Shown here in pieces: positions 9,011-18,453 of a DNA stretch of 64,000 nt (the stretch's first letter is position 1; each line of letters opens with the position of its first letter). The notes beneath the pieces are model-generated. The model ran no database searches and was not told where the DNA came from. It saw only the letters and a list, made by a program, of their open reading frames with translations. Origin of the DNA: Metabacillus sp. KUDC1714 (lineage in GTDB: Bacteria > Bacillota > Bacilli > Bacillales > Bacillaceae); NCBI RefSeq assembly GCF_014217835.1, contig NZ_CP055263.1, positions 1,893,501 to 1,957,500 on the forward strand. The letters run 5' to 3'. The translations under genes were made by a program, and so were the position numbers.

Positions 9011-9682
9011 GTGAAACTGTACCAAGTTAGAAAAGGACAATTTGTCTATTATAACAATGAATTACACAAGGTCTATGGGGTGAAACCGATTTATAAAAAA
9101 TCCGTTCATCTTATAAGATTGAGGGATTTAACACAGGATTTAACCAATGCTGTAAGCGTTGAAAGATACAAACCAAAGGAGTTTGACAGCTTTATTTTCA
9201 ATCATAAAGCTTATACGCTCAAAAAAGATCGAAAAGCTGAAGAAGGAGATTATATTTTAATTCATAATCCAATGCCTGATTCCCTGGACACTTATTCGTT
9301 AAACGAAATCGAAATGGTTGAAGAAGTTGATAAACACGGAGTCATCACTAGTAATTCTCACGGGGTCAAGCATAATGAATATCTATTAATGGTACCCGGT
9401 CGCGCTACTAACTGCCACCCTATTGATTATCAAAATACTGAAAACGTCGAAACTCAAAGCATAGATGATATTGGGTTCAACAATTTCAGTAATCCTAACA
9501 ATGAACTATTGCCAACCATAGGGGATGTATACAAAATGCTTGAAAGTGATACATCATTTGAAGCAATGGTGGTTGCAACTACAAACCAGACAGTTATCCT
9601 TGGAAGTGGTTTAGAGTTAACCCAGGAAGAGTTGATGAACAAAGATAAGTGGGAATTTTTATATAATCTCCTTGATAAGTGA
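9011..9682 (+). CDS. Uncharacterised 223-residue cytosolic protein
   Basis: I do not recognise this family. The frame is open from 8891, but the GTG at 9011 follows GAAGGGAG with good spacing and begins a well-formed protein (VKLYQVRKGQFVYY). It has no signal peptide or membrane segment. The N-terminal 110 residues are rich in Lys, Tyr and Val, suggesting a beta-rich fold. A Ser/Asn-rich linker at about residues 150-170 leads to a C-terminal helical segment with LPTIGDVYKMLES and EELMNKDKWEFLYNLL. It precedes opuD by 90 bp on the same strand, but nothing links it to betaine transport. Confidence 0.7.
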   Translation: MKLYQVRKGQFVYYNNELHKVYGVKPIYKKSVHLIRLRDLTQDLTNAVSVERYKPKEFDSFIFNHKAYTLKKDRKAEEGDYILIHNPMPDSLDTYSLNEIEMVEEVDKHGVITSNSHGVKHNEYLLMVPGRATNCHPIDYQNTENVETQSIDDIGFNNFSNPNNELLPTIGDVYKMLESDTSFEAMVVATTNQTVILGSGLELTQEELMNKDKWEFLYNLLDK

Positions 9683-9772
9683 TTGTCCCCTTTTCATGCT
9701 TGAAAAGTAAACCCTTTTGATAACGTTTTTAAAACTTATTTATCTTACATCAAACTTTACTAGGAGGTTTCT

Positions 9773-11299
9773 ATGGATAGTAAAAAAAATAAAGGAAAAG
9801 GTGTCTTTATTATCTCTTTATTACTTACCCTTATTTTTATTTTTTGGGGAGTCTTTTTTACTGATAATCTCACCAAAGTTACCAATTTGATTTATAATGG
9901 TTCGATTGATTACCTCGGATGGGTATATCTTGGTGCTACCCTATTCTTCGTGGTATTCTCCATATATTTACTTTTTTCTAAATACGGTGATATTCGACTA
10001 GGTAAAAAAACTGACCGCCCAGATTTTAATACAGCATCTTGGCTTGCCATGCTGTTTGGTGCTGGTATGGGGATTGGAATTGTGTACTGGAGTGTTGCTG
10101 AACCTGTAACTCACTATACTTCTCCTCCCTATGGAGAACCCTTTACAGTTGACGCAGCCAATACTGCCATGAAATATACATTCTTCCATTGGGGTCTGGA
10201 CCCTTGGGCCATTTATACTGTAATCGGTTTAGCACTTGCCTTTTTTCAGTATAACAAAAAGTTGCCTGCAGCAATTAGTTCGGCGTTCCAACCGATACTT
10301 GGAGATAGAATTTACGGACCGATAGGAAAAACGATTGATATACTGTCGATCTTCGCAACAGTCTTTGGTATCGCAACATCCTTAGGCCTTGGTGCTATGC
10401 AGGTTACTGCCGGAATGCATGACATATTCGGCGTTCCCAATGAGTTATTTGTACAGTTGATAGTCATTGCTGTAGCAACAGTCCTTTTTATCACTTCAAT
10501 CAATACAGGCTTAGAGAAAGGAATCCAATATCTATCTAATGCTGCTATGATCTTATCTTTTGCCATCATGTTACTAATCTTGGTTGTTGGTCCTACCATG
10601 ACTATTATTAAAGTCTTCTTTAATACCACCGGGATTTATATTAGTGACTTTATCCATATGAGCTTAAGGTTAAGGCCATTTGGTGAGGGAGAATGGATTG
10701 CATCATGGACGCTATTTTATTGGGCATGGTGGATTGCATGGGCACCTTTCGTCGGCATGTTTATTGCCCGGGTTTCCAAAGGAAGAACAGTCAGGGAGTT
10801 TGTTATTGGCGTGTTGGTTGTTCCTACACTCGGAACATGTCTCTGGATGTCCATATTTGGGGGCTCAGCGCTTGATATTGTTCAAAAAACGGGTAACAAT
10901 GATCTGGCAAAAAATATTACCGAAAACGTATCATTGTCTATTTTTACATTCTTTGATTATCTTCCATTAAGTTCTGTATTAAGTATTTTGGGGTTTGCTG
11001 TCGTAGCCATTTATTATATAACTGTTGCAGATACAGCCACCTTTGTATTGGGAATGCTAAGTGAAGGTGGAACATTAAACCCTTCAAATAAAATTAAAAT
11101 GACATGGGGTGTCATTCAATCTGCTTTGGCTGCTGTATTACTTTTAGCTGGCGGTTTGAATGTATTGCAAACAGCTTCCATCGCCGCCGCTCTACCTTTT
11201 GCCATTATCATGGTCATCATGTGCTTCTCCTTACTAAAAGGTTTAAAAAGTGAAGTCGAAGTACAAAAAGGGAATAAAAGAAGTATGCATCAGTCTTAA
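9773..11299 (+). CDS. opuD: BCCT-family glycine betaine transporter OpuD
   Basis: A 508-residue, 12-TM betaine/carnitine/choline transporter. It carries the Na+-coupled BCCT signature GMGIGIVYWSVAEP, and the substrate-site helix FYWAWWIAWAPFVGMFIARVS supplies the aromatic cage for trimethylammonium groups. Length and sequence fit B. subtilis OpuD (recalled as 512 residues), a high-affinity osmoprotectant importer induced by hyperosmotic stress. The short, basic C-terminal tail fits the usual osmosensing tail. Start: ATG after AGGAGG. It is probably monocistronic, with its own terminator. Choline or carnitine as substrate cannot be excluded. Confidence 0.93.
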   Translation: MDSKKNKGKGVFIISLLLTLIFIFWGVFFTDNLTKVTNLIYNGSIDYLGWVYLGATLFFVVFSIYLLFSKYGDIRLGKKTDRPDFNTASWLAMLFGAGMGIGIVYWSVAEPVTHYTSPPYGEPFTVDAANTAMKYTFFHWGLDPWAIYTVIGLALAFFQYNKKLPAAISSAFQPILGDRIYGPIGKTIDILSIFATVFGIATSLGLGAMQVTAGMHDIFGVPNELFVQLIVIAVATVLFITSINTGLEKGIQYLSNAAMILSFAIMLLILVVGPTMTIIKVFFNTTGIYISDFIHMSLRLRPFGEGEWIASWTLFYWAWWIAWAPFVGMFIARVSKGRTVREFVIGVLVVPTLGTCLWMSIFGGSALDIVQKTGNNDLAKNITENVSLSIFTFFDYLPLSSVLSILGFAVVAIYYITVADTATFVLGMLSEGGTLNPSNKIKMTWGVIQSALAAVLLLAGGLNVLQTASIAAALPFAIIMVIMCFSLLKGLKSEVEVQKGNKRSMHQS

Positions 11300-11310
11300 A
11301 TGTTTATTAA

Positions 11311-11356
11311 AACAAAAAATCTTCCTGATAGTGTCATTAATCAGGGAGTTTTTGTT
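11311..11356 (+). terminator. Terminator of opuD
   Basis: CTTCCTGAT (11321-11329) pairs with ATCAGGGAG (11340-11348) with one wobble, and flanking AACAAAAA pairs with TTTTTGTT. Confidence 0.85.
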
Positions 11357-11832
11357 TTAATTCATGATTTATATCTTTATGAGATTTGTTTTTCTATAAA
11401 ATTCCTTACATTCTATCTTCTCGCTATTCGAGGGACGTGGTGCCTGTCCCCCCGTCCCTATCTTATTTTAATAGAAGTAACTGTTTTTGATTTTTTAGCT
11501 ACATTAGCAAATTTATTCAACAACTTCTTATCGATTTCCTGGAGACTATTTTTCTTTTCCTTCTTTTTAGACGTCATATGTCTTCTCTCCCATTCGGTTC
11601 ATGTTTATATTTCTATTAGTTTATACAAAAACTTATTAGTTTAAACGTTCTACCACTTCTCTCTATTGAATAGACTAGTAATATAACAAATAAGTATTTT
11701 TTAAAAAGGAATAAATAGAATGGGTTTTTGATGCTTAATCCATTGAAATAGTAATCGTTCAGAAGGTTTCTTAAGCTGAAGTAGAAAAGATAGAGAATTT
11801 AATTACGTTAATTTAGAAGGTAGGGAAATAGT
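11357..11832. other. Intergenic stretch with one GC-rich short repeat
   Basis: No gene is supported. An open frame at 11300-11644 begins at the opuD stop, lacks a ribosome-binding site and crosses the terminator. The only unusual text is GGGACGTGGTGCCTGTCCCC and following bases at 11433-11459, GC-rich in an AT-rich gap and partly self-complementary (GGGAC/GTCCC). Confidence 0.5.
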
Positions 11833-12432
11833 ATGAGTAAGTCCTATTCTGATCAAAGATTATATACAATATATGAAGAAGAGCTTAATGAATTAACATA
11901 TAATCCTACAGGTCTTTTTGACAAACTACTACATCATTTATTACGAAAGTTTTCCCAAACTATCGACCTTAAATATACATTTACTGTTCCTGTTTCAGAA
12001 TTTCTTCGAGGCGAGCTTTTTTGTGAGGACGTTTCTGAAGTGATTGAAAAACCATTTACACAAACAAATTTAATCAGTATTCTTTTGGATGATTTCCTCC
12101 ATCAGGCACAACACAAAAGGAATCTTTCTGATTTATACCGAGACTTACACTCAGGCATTCAGCACCCCATCGAAATCTTTCATTACAGTGGAGAGCATGA
12201 AATTCTACATATCAATCATGAGACACAAAGAAACAAAGTGATAGACTGTATAATCAATAGAAAAAAAGCGTTAAGGCTTGAAGTCATACTAAGTGATTTA
12301 GCAAACTTAGAACCAGAAGTAACATTCAGCGTAAATGATGTCTTACAATTCATATATTGTCATTTTATTCAAAAATACAAAAATGGTACATTAACGAATG
12401 AATTAAAAAGCATCGTAAAAAGATTAGCTTAA
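11833..12432 (+). CDS. Uncharacterised 199-residue protein
   Basis: Family not recognised. The ATG follows AGAAGGTAGGG, a usable ribosome-binding site. The product is soluble, acidic in the N-terminal half (MSKSYSDQRLYTIYEEELNE) and rich in Leu, His and Ile, with predicted helices throughout. It has no cysteine pair that would suggest a metal site, and no signal peptide. Upstream is a 190-bp AT-rich leader, downstream a perfect hairpin. It stands alone between opuD and an L,D-transpeptidase gene, so context suggests no function. Confidence 0.7.
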   Translation: MSKSYSDQRLYTIYEEELNELTYNPTGLFDKLLHHLLRKFSQTIDLKYTFTVPVSEFLRGELFCEDVSEVIEKPFTQTNLISILLDDFLHQAQHKRNLSDLYRDLHSGIQHPIEIFHYSGEHEILHINHETQRNKVIDCIINRKKALRLEVILSDLANLEPEVTFSVNDVLQFIYCHFIQKYKNGTLTNELKSIVKRLA

Positions 12433-12481
12433 AAAATTAAATGAACACCCTCTTTGTTAAACTGCTAGTGAACAGTAAATG

Positions 12482-12520
12482 AGAGGGTTTCCAAAAAGGA
12501 ATCTGTTTAGGAAACCCTCT
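12482..12520 (+). terminator. Hairpin after the 199-residue gene
   Basis: Perfect 11-bp stem AGAGGGTTTCC (12482-12492) with GGAAACCCTCT (12510-12520). The T-rich stretch only starts about 12 nt later, so termination is likely but not textbook. Confidence 0.6.
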
Positions 12521-12567
12521 GACCTTAGACTCTTTTATTTGGTTTCCCCTCAAACAAACCTATTAAA

Positions 12568-12600
12568 ACTTATAATACGGTTCTCCAATTTAACTCTAAA
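12568..12600 (-). repeat. Degenerate copy of the rlmH 3' end (outer att-like site)
   Basis: Plus-strand ACTTATAATACGGTTC (12568-12583) differs at one of 16 positions from the rlmH 3' end at 28002-28017. Similarity extends to CTAAA at 12596-12600. Read on the minus strand it resembles the RlmH C-terminus F-R-(I/V)-...-E-P-Y-(H/Y)-K with one base missing. Same orientation as rlmH. Confidence 0.6.
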
Positions 12601-12855
12601 TGAGGTTTCCTCCTCTACTTTATTTAATATCTAAAAATACTCTTATTCGATTAGTTGCTCTTAATGTTTTTTACCTGTCATTTCCATTAATTTAATAAAA
12701 CTTTGTAAATCTACAAATATCGACAGAATTCATCCTATTCTATTTAGTAGAATTGTAGTTAAAGTTTAATATTACTGTAAAATAATTGTAAACTTTTAAT
12801 AAAGGGCAAAGAATACAGTCTAATGTTATCGAGTGTGTGTATGGGGGGAATATTT

Positions 12856-14295
12856 TTGGAAAACGCTGTAGAACAATCAGTTGTAGAAACTGATTACTCA
12901 CGGAAAAAATCAGTTAAATGGTATAAAACTTGGAAGTTTATTACAACAATTATCATTATTGCACTCATATTAGTGACAATGAGCTATTATCAGGCGTCCC
13001 ATTTTAATACAGGTATTACGATTAATGGCGTAAAAGTAAATGGCCTGACTGCTGATCAGGCTCTAAAAAGTATACAAACATCAGTTTTAAAGAACGATGT
13101 CTATGTTGGAAAACAACTAATTTTAGACGGAAAAGATATGAAGATGGGATTTACTGCAAGTGATCTGCCAGCAGTAAAAAAATTATTAAAAGGCCAGTGG
13201 ACATTTTTTCCTTCCTTCAAGGAAAAAAATTATTCCTTAATGCCAAGCAAACAGGACCAGTATCGTAGCGAAGTGCTGAAAACTGAACTAGAACAAAAAC
13301 TCATCTCAATGAATCAAAATTTAAAAGCACCTAAAGATGCACAGGCATATCTGGAGGAAGGAAAAATTATCGTTTCAAAGAGTATTGATGGTAAACAATA
13401 TGATGTTACCAGTCTTTTAAAGGATTTCGAAACCCAGGGCTATACTAGTAAAATCCTTCTGAGCCCTGCATACCTACGCCCAATTAAGGAGGATAGTCAA
13501 ATTGTAAAAAATGAAGAGAAAAAGCTAAACGAACTCCTTCAACAAACCGTTGAATATAAGGTACAGGATCAAATTTATTCATTAAAGGCAAGCGAATTAA
13601 TTAAAAATGCTACTGTGTCAAAGGATTTGAAAGTTTCAATAGACCCAGGCAATATTAAAAATAAAATAGCTGAAATTAATGAATCTCAATCCACATTAGG
13701 TAAAAATTTCAGCTTTAAGACCCATTCAGGGTCAGTCATTTCAGTTAAAGGACAGGGTTATGGCTGGGCACTTAATGTAGCTAAAGAAACCTCACTGATT
13801 CAAGAAGCACTTGAAAAAGGAGAAAAATCGGTTTCTGCTTCAAATATTTACGGAAATGGCTGGAGCAATGAGGGCTATGGTTATGAAACAACAACAAACA
13901 ATGGTATTGGTGACACTTATGCTGAAGTATCGATTGCAGAACAACGAATTTGGATCTACAGAGATGGAAAATTAGTAGTAACAACTAATGTAGTTACTGG
14001 AAAACATAGTACACAAGAGGATACATCAAAAGGAGTTTGGTATATCCTCTATAAACGAACACCTTACACTCTAACGGGAAGTTCTTCAGGTAATCCTAAT
14101 TATTCAATTGAAGTAGATTATTGGGCACCATTTACAAACAGTGGACAAGGCTTCCACGACGCTGGTTGGCGAAAAAACTGGGCAAGCAATGCCTATCTTA
14201 CTGCAGGATCAGGTGGATGTGTCAACGTATCCCCTAGTGTAATGAAATCTGTGTATGATAATCTCAGTGTCTACCAGCCAGTTGTTGTCTATTAG
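12856..14295 (+). CDS. Membrane-anchored L,D-transpeptidase (YkuD domain)
   Basis: About 479 residues. A short cytosolic N-terminus and one TM helix (FITTIIIIALILVTMSYY) are followed by tandem peptidoglycan-binding type 4 domains at about 50-330, then a YkuD catalytic domain. The domain ends in GFHDAGWR and AGSGGCVNVSP, which supply the His and the catalytic Cys (about residue 455). Such enzymes form 3-3 cross-links or attach proteins to peptidoglycan outside the membrane. The architecture resembles enterococcal Ldt(fm). A TTG at 12856 with GGGGGG 7 nt before it is preferred; ATGs at 12823 and 12841 in the same frame have poorer spacing. Monocistronic. Confidence 0.88.
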   Translation: MENAVEQSVVETDYSRKKSVKWYKTWKFITTIIIIALILVTMSYYQASHFNTGITINGVKVNGLTADQALKSIQTSVLKNDVYVGKQLILDGKDMKMGFTASDLPAVKKLLKGQWTFFPSFKEKNYSLMPSKQDQYRSEVLKTELEQKLISMNQNLKAPKDAQAYLEEGKIIVSKSIDGKQYDVTSLLKDFETQGYTSKILLSPAYLRPIKEDSQIVKNEEKKLNELLQQTVEYKVQDQIYSLKASELIKNATVSKDLKVSIDPGNIKNKIAEINESQSTLGKNFSFKTHSGSVISVKGQGYGWALNVAKETSLIQEALEKGEKSVSASNIYGNGWSNEGYGYETTTNNGIGDTYAEVSIAEQRIWIYRDGKLVVTTNVVTGKHSTQEDTSKGVWYILYKRTPYTLTGSSSGNPNYSIEVDYWAPFTNSGQGFHDAGWRKNWASNAYLTAGSGGCVNVSPSVMKSVYDNLSVYQPVVVY

Positions 14296-14300
14296 AAAAT

Positions 14301-14337
14301 AAAACTCAGGAATCGTTAATGATTCCTGAGTTTTTAT
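14301..14337 (+). terminator. Terminator of the L,D-transpeptidase gene
   Basis: ACTCAGGAATC (14304-14314) pairs perfectly with GATTCCTGAGT (14321-14331), followed by TTTTATTAT. The A-rich left flank could also serve the minus strand. Confidence 0.9.
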
Positions 14338-14513
14338 TATTTATCTATTGAAAACACAGCTGATCTTTAAGTAATGCACACAATTTCGTTTATTGCTAGC
14401 ACTCCTCGCTTCAAACTCCTTTCAATCTTCCTTTGAAAAAACACTTAGAAAATTACTGCTCTTGTTGAGCTTTTCCCTATAATATAAATTGTTTTTCACC
14501 TATTATTTAACAA

Positions 14514-15659
14514 TCATTCATCGGAATTTTTTACAGCTCTCATGGATGCCGCAATGTTTCTTGCTGTTCTTTCCATGTAATGTGCAGCATGTTCAAACGC
14601 ATCTGGAAGTTTTACAATACCTGGTACTATACTGAAAAGGGCATCAATTCCGTGTTCATACACTACATCGCTGTCTTCTGATAATGATCCCGCAAGTCCT
14701 ATTACAGGCACACCATATTTTTTAGCTGCTTTTGCCACGCCGATTGGAGTTTTCCCATAAATAGTTTGACTATCAATCCGACCTTCACCCGTAATAACAA
14801 GGTCTGCATCTTTGACTACTTCTTCAAAGTTTACAGCATCCAAGACTATTTGGATCCCTCTTTTTAAGTCTCCATTAAGAAAAGCAAGCAGACTTGCTCC
14901 AAGGCCCCCAGCTGCACCGACGCCCTCTATATCTCGAAAGGATTTCCCAAGTACTCTTTCTGCGACGTCAGCAAAGTGGGACAGGTTCTTATCAAGCAAA
15001 TCTATCATCTCAGGTGTGGCACCCTTTTGAGGACCGAAAATTGCTGAAGCACCTCTAGGTCCTGTTAAAGGATTATCAACGTCACAGGCTACTTCAATTT
15101 GAACATCTTTCAATCTGTCGTCAAGACCGGCCAAGTCTATTGTAACAATTTGTGAGAGGGCACCGCCTCCGAAACCAATATCGTTTCCTAATTCATCTAG
15201 TAGTCTTATCCCCAATGCTTGGACCATTCCGGCTCCCCCATCGTTTGTAGCACTGCCACCAAGCCCGATGATAATATGATTTACACCAAAATCAAGTGCA
15301 GCTGATATTAATTCTCCTGTTCCTTTTGTCGAGGTGACTAACGGGTTTCTATTTTCGGCAGGTACAAGATGCAAACCTGAGGCAGCAGCCATTTCTATAA
15401 CAGCTGTCTCCCCGTCTCCAATTAATCCAAAGAATGCTTTAACTGGTTCACCCAAGGGGCCAGTTACGATTCTTTCCTCAATTTTACCGTTTGTAGCATC
15501 TACGAGTGACTGTACGGTTCCCTCACCGCCATCTGCCATCGGCATTTTACTGTACCTAGCATTTGGAAAAACCAATTTGAAGCCTCTCTCAATTGCATTG
15601 GCAGCCTCCAGAGCCGATAAACTTTCCTTAAAAGAGTCCGGGGCAATTACAATTTTCAT
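14514..15659 (-). CDS. glxK: Glycerate kinase
   Basis: A 381-residue glycerate kinase of the GlxK/GarK family. It phosphorylates D-glycerate with ATP to 2- or 3-phosphoglycerate; the product position cannot be told from sequence. Family marks are the start MKIVIAPDSFKESLSA, the MADGGEGTV segment, GLGGSATNDGGAGM and VITGEGRIDSQT. It is the last gene of a minus-strand set cdaR, permease, glxK, separated from the permease by 192 bp. In B. subtilis the homologue (yxaA/glxK) lies next to gntR, so its presence in this neighbourhood may be ancestral. Confidence 0.94.
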   Translation of the reverse strand: MKIVIAPDSFKESLSALEAANAIERGFKLVFPNARYSKMPMADGGEGTVQSLVDATNGKIEERIVTGPLGEPVKAFFGLIGDGETAVIEMAAASGLHLVPAENRNPLVTSTKGTGELISAALDFGVNHIIIGLGGSATNDGGAGMVQALGIRLLDELGNDIGFGGGALSQIVTIDLAGLDDRLKDVQIEVACDVDNPLTGPRGASAIFGPQKGATPEMIDLLDKNLSHFADVAERVLGKSFRDIEGVGAAGGLGASLLAFLNGDLKRGIQIVLDAVNFEEVVKDADLVITGEGRIDSQTIYGKTPIGVAKAAKKYGVPVIGLAGSLSEDSDVVYEHGIDALFSIVPGIVKLPDAFEHAAHYMERTARNIAASMRAVKNSDE

Positions 15660-15851
15660 AGTTTTCCATCTCCTTTCTAATAATCGTTATTTAAGTTCGA
15701 TAAAACCAGCATAAGATTTGCCGACCCTATGTTCTCCACAGAATCTACGATATATCGCACGACCGAGCGTTAGCTTTTCTAGGACATCTTAGTGTTTATT
15801 CGAGCTTAGTTAGCTGTTTGTTCTTTTTTTCTATTTTTTTGCCGTGCATTC

Positions 15852-17120
15852 TTAACCAAATAACTTAAAGACTCCGAATATGAGAGTTGAAATAATTGCA
15901 AGTGTTAAACCGACTAAAGACTCGTATGGCATCAATTTTAATCGTTCCTTAATGTCCATATTGACACTTCCAGCTGTAGCGTGGAAAAAGCTTCCGTGCG
16001 GTAAGTGGTCTAATACTGTTGCACCTGCATGAATCATTGCCGCTCCAGCTAATGCTGATACACCCAATCCTAAAATTGTGCCACTGAAAACGCTGCTCGC
16101 TACTGCTGTACCAGCTGTAGTTGAAGCAGTTGCAGCTGACATGAAAATCCCAGACATAGGCGCCAATAAATAAGCTGGCAGACCTGAAGCACTTAACGAA
16201 TTTATAATGATATCTTTCAAGGCAGAGTTAGCAATAATTCCTGCTAATGTACCAGTACCTAATAGCATAATGGCTACGCCGGACATTTTGCTCAGACCAG
16301 AAACGGCATAATCATTAATTTTCCTTGTCTTTTTCATTGCAATTGCGCCAATAATTCCTCCAACTGGCAGAGCAACCATTGGATCAATGTTGATATCAAA
16401 TAATGGTCGCAAGGCGAGCATTATAATTGTGACTAGCGGTGCGATCAATGCTGTTATGAAAATAGGAACCTCTGTATTATCCGTCATTTCAATATCTTTG
16501 CTTAACACTTCAGAGCCTTTATTTACAAGTCTTTTCGCAAAGAAATACGTAACAGCCAGTCCGAAAATGGCCGGGATGATTCCTGCAACCATAATGGATG
16601 TTAGTGGAACGCCAAATGCGTCAGAAGCAGCAATAGCATTCGGGTTTGGTGACATAATATTCCCTGCTTTTCCGCCACCAATCATCGCTAGTAATATAGC
16701 TGTTTTTGAAAGATGTGCACGTTTAGCAATTGCCAAAGCAATCGGTGATACGGTAATAACAGCTACGTCTACGAACACCCCAACCGCTGTTAAGATCATC
16801 GTTGCAACAGATAATGCCAGCAACGCACGTGTTTCCCCAAATTTTTTGACAATCGTTTCCGCAATCGATGAAGCAGCCCCTGATTCAATTAAGACCCCAG
16901 CCAGGATACCCGCAGCCATAATTCGCAATACTGCCGGAATGATTCCTTTGGCCCCTTCCATCATTAAGGTAACTGTATTTGTAATATCTACGCCGCCAAT
17001 CAACCCGCCGATTAAAGCTCCGGCAACCATCCCATATGCTGGCGGGACTTTTTTTAAGATTAGTATAATCGCAATGATTAAGGCACTAACGGCTCCTAGA
17101 GCGCTTACAGTAACATCCAT
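15852..17120 (-). CDS. GntP-family permease, probable glycerate transporter
   Basis: A 422-residue integral membrane protein of the gluconate:H+ symporter family with about 12 hydrophobic segments. Conserved features include IAKRAHLSKTAILLAMIGGGKAG interrupted by loops, a TASTTAGTAV repeat-like stretch, and HAGATVLDHLPHGSFFHATAG near the C-terminus. It differs clearly from the gntP at 5.6 kb. Location between a CdaR-type regulator and glycerate kinase suggests D-glycerate as substrate, although related permeases carry other sugar acids. A cre-like site lies just upstream of its start. Confidence 0.88.
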   Translation of the reverse strand: MDVTVSALGAVSALIIAIILILKKVPPAYGMVAGALIGGLIGGVDITNTVTLMMEGAKGIIPAVLRIMAAGILAGVLIESGAASSIAETIVKKFGETRALLALSVATMILTAVGVFVDVAVITVSPIALAIAKRAHLSKTAILLAMIGGGKAGNIMSPNPNAIAASDAFGVPLTSIMVAGIIPAIFGLAVTYFFAKRLVNKGSEVLSKDIEMTDNTEVPIFITALIAPLVTIIMLALRPLFDINIDPMVALPVGGIIGAIAMKKTRKINDYAVSGLSKMSGVAIMLLGTGTLAGIIANSALKDIIINSLSASGLPAYLLAPMSGIFMSAATASTTAGTAVASSVFSGTILGLGVSALAGAAMIHAGATVLDHLPHGSFFHATAGSVNMDIKERLKLMPYESLVGLTLAIISTLIFGVFKLFG

Positions 17121-17161
17121 GCTGATTCCCCCACAGTGCTTGTTTTGTGTTATGTTTATAT

Positions 17162-17175
17162 TGTAAGCGTTTGCT
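17162..17175 (-). promoter_or_regulatory. cre-like site upstream of the glycerate permease
   Basis: AGCAAACGCTTACA on the minus strand matches the CcpA cre consensus at 13 of 14 positions. It lies 42 bp before the permease start, suggesting carbon catabolite repression. Confidence 0.55.
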
Positions 17176-17229
17176 TGTGTGATTACATTGTGAAAGATGA
17201 TAAAATATTAGCTTAAAAAAATCACATTA

Positions 17230-17247
17230 ATTGTGCATATGCACAAT
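17230..17247. promoter_or_regulatory. Perfect 18-bp palindrome, candidate CdaR operator
   Basis: ATTGTGCATATGCACAAT is fully self-complementary and begins at the cdaR stop codon, in the gap before the permease gene. Its position between regulator and regulated gene suggests an operator for the CdaR-type protein. That link is inference. Confidence 0.6.
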
Positions 17248-18359
17248 CAACTAATATCATGCAGCAGCTTTGCCATATACAATTCAATTAAATCTTTTAT
17301 ATTTCGTGGATCTTTGCCTGTCAATTCTGAAATTTTCTCAAGACGGTACCTTAGGGTATTCCGATGGATAAACAAACTTTCTGCAATCTTGTTCAATTCT
17401 CCCCCCTCCCTTATATAGGCTTCCAGCGTATCGGCCAGTTCTCCCTTCTTACCTTGATCTAGCAGCTGATGGTAATAGGAAAAGATACTTTTATCTTCAT
17501 ACTGGACCAATTTTGCCAGCATTATTTCTAATTGGTAATCGTCGAATTGATAGAAGCTCGTATCAGGCTGTAGCTTGTTGCCTACCATAATTGCTCTTTT
17601 CGCCTGATAGAATGAAGATTTTAATTCTTTTATGTTTTCGGCCAGACCTCCACTTCCAATAAGGACCTTGCCGCCTGATACTTTTAGCAATCGTTTTAAT
17701 AACGGTGGTAAATCCCTTTCGGACTCGTTAACAGCTGCTGCTTTAAGAATGACTATTTCATCGTTAAAAGTAACACCGATTAAATCAGCCTTACCAATTT
17801 CATACTGAACTGACCTAATTAGTTGATTAGAGATTTCTGTATAATCTCGTTTTTCGATGACGATAGCAACTCTTGGATGTTCTAAATTAATCCCAAGAAA
17901 TCCGGCACGTTCTTTTATTGATTCCTCATTCAATCCTTCTTCTGAAATAAGCTGATTCACAATCTCACTTTGAAGTCTTTGCTTCCATTGCACCCTCTCA
18001 AGCAAAAACGACTGCTCCAAAACTAGTTCTGCCGCCATTTTTACAAGCTGGGCATAATTCCGAATTTGCTCTGGCTCCCCTGTAATACCCACAACACCAA
18101 CAATTTGATTACTAAAGCGTATAGGTAAATTGATTCCAGGTCTAGAACCCTTCATTGTCACAGCCCTAAAACTATCTATTTCAACACTTTCTCCTTTTTT
18201 AAGGACGAGAAGAGCACCAGCATGGAGTTGATTAATCCTTTCGCTATCTCCGGATCCTATGATAACTCCCTCACCATTCATAACATTTATATTTCTATTT
18301 AAAATTTTCATTGTACGCTCAACAATTTCCTGAGCCAGTTCATAGGTTAAAAATTGCAT
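17247..18359 (-). CDS. CdaR-family sugar-diacid/glycerate regulator
   Basis: A 370-residue activator-type regulator. The N-terminal sugar-diacid recognition domain (about residues 1-135: MQFLTYELAQEIVERTM, then ...GINLPIRF...VGVVGITG) is followed by a degenerate GGDEF-like middle. The C-terminal PucR-type HTH ends in LFIHRNTLRYRLEKISELTGKD. Related proteins activate glycerate, glucarate or galactarate genes. It starts the minus-strand set with the permease and glxK, and the 18-bp palindrome follows its stop. Ribosome-binding site GGAAGGCAGG. Glycerate as effector is inferred from the neighbours. Confidence 0.9.
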   Translation of the reverse strand: MQFLTYELAQEIVERTMKILNRNINVMNGEGVIIGSGDSERINQLHAGALLVLKKGESVEIDSFRAVTMKGSRPGINLPIRFSNQIVGVVGITGEPEQIRNYAQLVKMAAELVLEQSFLLERVQWKQRLQSEIVNQLISEEGLNEESIKERAGFLGINLEHPRVAIVIEKRDYTEISNQLIRSVQYEIGKADLIGVTFNDEIVILKAAAVNESERDLPPLLKRLLKVSGGKVLIGSGGLAENIKELKSSFYQAKRAIMVGNKLQPDTSFYQFDDYQLEIMLAKLVQYEDKSIFSYYHQLLDQGKKGELADTLEAYIREGGELNKIAESLFIHRNTLRYRLEKISELTGKDPRNIKDLIELYMAKLLHDIS

Positions 18360-18453
18360 GCTTGTTTACCTGCCTTCCTGCTCTTTCATTAAAACATCAT
18401 ATTTACTTATGATAGGGTTTCCTTGACTTATCTAAATGAGGTATCGAGTTTTC

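Noticed and set aside
11300..11644. 114-codon open frame after opuD
   Set aside because: Runs through the opuD terminator, has no ribosome-binding site.
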